A stretch of DNA of 32,545 nt from a bacterium. GTDB lineage: Bacteria; Patescibacteriota; Patescibacteriia; UBA9934. Position numbers and translations under genes: made by a program. The notes below the pieces were generated by a model. That model saw only the letters and a list, made by a program, of their open reading frames with translations. It did no database searches and was not told the origin of the DNA. The stretch spans positions 1 to 32,545 of the forward strand of contig JAGVNL010000010.1 of assembly GCA_020053275.1 (NCBI GenBank), given 5' to 3'. Of this stretch, positions 29,527-32,545 are shown piece by piece. The stretch's first letter is position 1; every line of letters starts with the position of its first letter.

Positions 29527-30336
29527 TTATTTCAGTTTTTTGAGCGAAATGTTACCCAGTAGTGACCGCATTTGAGTAATGGCGGTGGTATTGAGCTGCA
29601 GCAATCGTGTGCCCTGCGGCCAGCCTTGACGAATAAACTCAGCGTTGAGGGATTCGAGATTGGCCAGACAGACAAGTTGTACCACATCTGAGTAATCACG
29701 GATATTGCCAACTTTGCCCTTGTTTTTAGCTTTCCAGGCTTGAGCTGTCAGGCCAAAGAGGGCAACATTTAGGACATCGGCTTCATTGGCGTAAATTATT
29801 TTAGCGTCCTTTGGTGATAATTGTTGCGGTAGAACAATCGTCTCTTTTATGGCGTCGGTGTGAATGCGGTAATTGATTTTGGTCAATAGGCGTTTGGCGT
29901 CCCAACCGATAGCTTGCCGCTCATTCTCTTCTATTTTGAGACGCTGGAATTCTTTGATGAGGTAGAGTTTAAAAGTTGGGCTAATCCACATGCTGAACTC
30001 AAATGCTATATCTTGATGAGCAAAAGTGCCACCGTAGCGTCCAGCCGCAGCTACTAAACCGATTGCTCCGGTCTTTTCAACCCACTCTTTTACACTTATT
30101 TTATAGCTATTTAAGCCTACCTGACTTTTAATTATGGCGAATTCGCCATAATTAAAACTGGGATTATTAATGCTTTCCCAAATGCCTAGAAATTCAACTG
30201 TATTTCTATTTCTCAACCAATCAGCGATAAAAAAATCGCCATCCTTGGCTCTCAACATGTCTGTGAGGGAAATAAAATCATTACTACCCTTAGGCATAAG
30301 ACCTATAACTATGCCCTGAACAGACATCTTCTTCAT
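29527..30336 (-). CDS. KilA-N domain DNA-binding-type protein
   Basis: A 269-aa protein. The first half matches the KilA-N domain common in phages and mobile elements: DFISLTDMLRAKDGDFFIADWLRNRNTVEFLGIWESINNPSFNYGEF, and GRYGGTFAHQDIAFEFSMWISPTFKLYLIKEFQRLK. The C-terminal half (NYRIHTDAIKETIVLPQQLSPKDAKIIYANEADVLN) follows the widespread Bacteroidetes/CPR KilA-N layout. Such proteins are presumed nucleic-acid binding, probably phage- or plasmid-derived. It is placed at the head of the gat unit, 2 nt before gatC, and after a cluster of GAATTC palindromes. A role in regulating itself or the gat operon is speculative. Confidence 0.85.
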   Translation of the reverse strand: MKKMSVQGIVIGLMPKGSNDFISLTDMLRAKDGDFFIADWLRNRNTVEFLGIWESINNPSFNYGEFAIIKSQVGLNSYKISVKEWVEKTGAIGLVAAAGRYGGTFAHQDIAFEFSMWISPTFKLYLIKEFQRLKIEENERQAIGWDAKRLLTKINYRIHTDAIKETIVLPQQLSPKDAKIIYANEADVLNVALFGLTAQAWKAKNKGKVGNIRDYSDVVQLVCLANLESLNAEFIRQGWPQGTRLLQLNTTAITQMRSLLGNISLKKLK

Positions 30337-30358
30337 ACCTGGATAACGGCTAGAAGGC

Positions 30359-30465
30359 GTCGAATTCGACCCCTTTAAACTATGAATTCAATTACTACTG
30401 CTTAAACCCATTGAATTCGATGGGTTTAAACTCGACTACTCAACCGTGTCGAATTCGATACGGTT
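30359..30465. repeat. Cluster of GAATTC-centred palindromes
   Basis: Four dyads centred on GAATTC are packed in the 142-bp space between KilA-N and ligA: a perfect 12-mer GTCGAATTCGAC (30359-30370), TGAATTCA (30383-30390), a nearly perfect 28-mer (30402-30429, TTAAACCCA arms), and a 24-mer (30442-30465, AACCGT arms, one G-T mismatch). The last two could fold as strong hairpins. They could be operators, or transcription barriers after ligA; T tracts are absent. Confidence 0.8.
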
Positions 30466-30478
30466 AAAACGAATACTA

Positions 30479-32482
<2,004 letters not shown>

Positions 32483-32484
32483 CT

Positions 32485-32514
32485 AGTTTATTTAAGTAGC
32501 TGATTAAAACGCAA
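32485..32514 (-). promoter_or_regulatory. Possible ligA promoter
   Basis: On the minus strand TTGCGT, 18 nt, then TAAACT, ending about 8 nt before the ligA ATG at 32476. The short distance would make the mRNA nearly leaderless, consistent with the AT-rich, SD-less starts in this genome. Confidence 0.35.
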
Positions 32515-32545
32515 AATGTGGAAAGGGGTCAGGTCTGGAATCGGG

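Noticed and set aside
30359-30465. CRISPR-like array
   Set aside because: The palindromes differ in length and arms and are not evenly spaced direct repeats; no cas genes are present.

Overview
The window looks like a chromosomal segment of a Candidate Phyla Radiation (Patescibacteria, Parcubacteria-like) bacterium. The reasons are circumstantial: compact gene packing; mostly SD-less start codons in an AATTATG-type context; a long exported protein whose C-terminal domain I associate with Parcubacteria surface proteins; and several short proteins without recognisable families among housekeeping genes (typA, dnaG-rpoD, gatC-gatA, lgt, ligA). No rRNA, CRISPR array or intact prophage is visible. 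The taxonomic call is an inference.

Layout. 1-2400: terminator hairpins of an upstream gene, an ArsR-type regulator with its own promoter, a small lipoprotein, and a Fic AMP-transferase with a winged helix. 2435-2961: an internally deleted IS3-type element. 3010-6264: a GuaB1-type IMPDH/GMP reductase, a Nudix gene interrupted by a stop, a RhuM-like N-terminal fragment, a DUF2914 membrane protein and a tiny basic protein. 6266-10213: a Zur-like regulator divergent from znuA-znuC-znuB, then a GNAT/FemAB-like protein. 10217-11618: two tandem paralogous genes of unknown family, each with TTGACA promoter, strong SD and terminator. 11638-16845: typA facing the dnaG-rpoD operon across a 42-bp perfect palindromic terminator. 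16847-17613: a RAYT-like HUH transposase gene bracketed by 35-bp palindromic repeats that encode its C-terminus and abut the dnaG start. 17633-20976: a membrane protein and an 871-aa surface protein (seven-blade propeller, four Ig-like repeats, C-terminal domain). 21136-24056: short unknown genes, an EVE-domain protein, three tRNA genes and a ParB-like ORF starting 2 nt after the CCA of a tRNA. 24072-25747: a DEAD-box helicase with a long structured leader. 25796-32476 (all minus strand): ligA, a KilA-N protein, gatC, gatA, a small membrane protein, lgt and a DsbA-like oxidoreductase.

How the parts connect. znuABC with Zur forms a self-contained zinc uptake unit. Lgt would lipidate lipoproteins such as the one at 620, and the DsbA-like protein could form the paired cysteines seen in the surface protein. 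GatC/GatA are two subunits of the amidotransferase that makes Gln-tRNA/Asn-tRNA; gatB is not in the window. The most unusual material is the group of four GC-rich, strong-SD, monocistronic small genes (10314, 11114, 21136, 23109), two of them paralogous, which look different in codon use and expression signals from everything around them. Other unusual items are the tRNA-Pro/ORF fusion transcript and the RAYT whose flanking repeats form part of its own reading frame.
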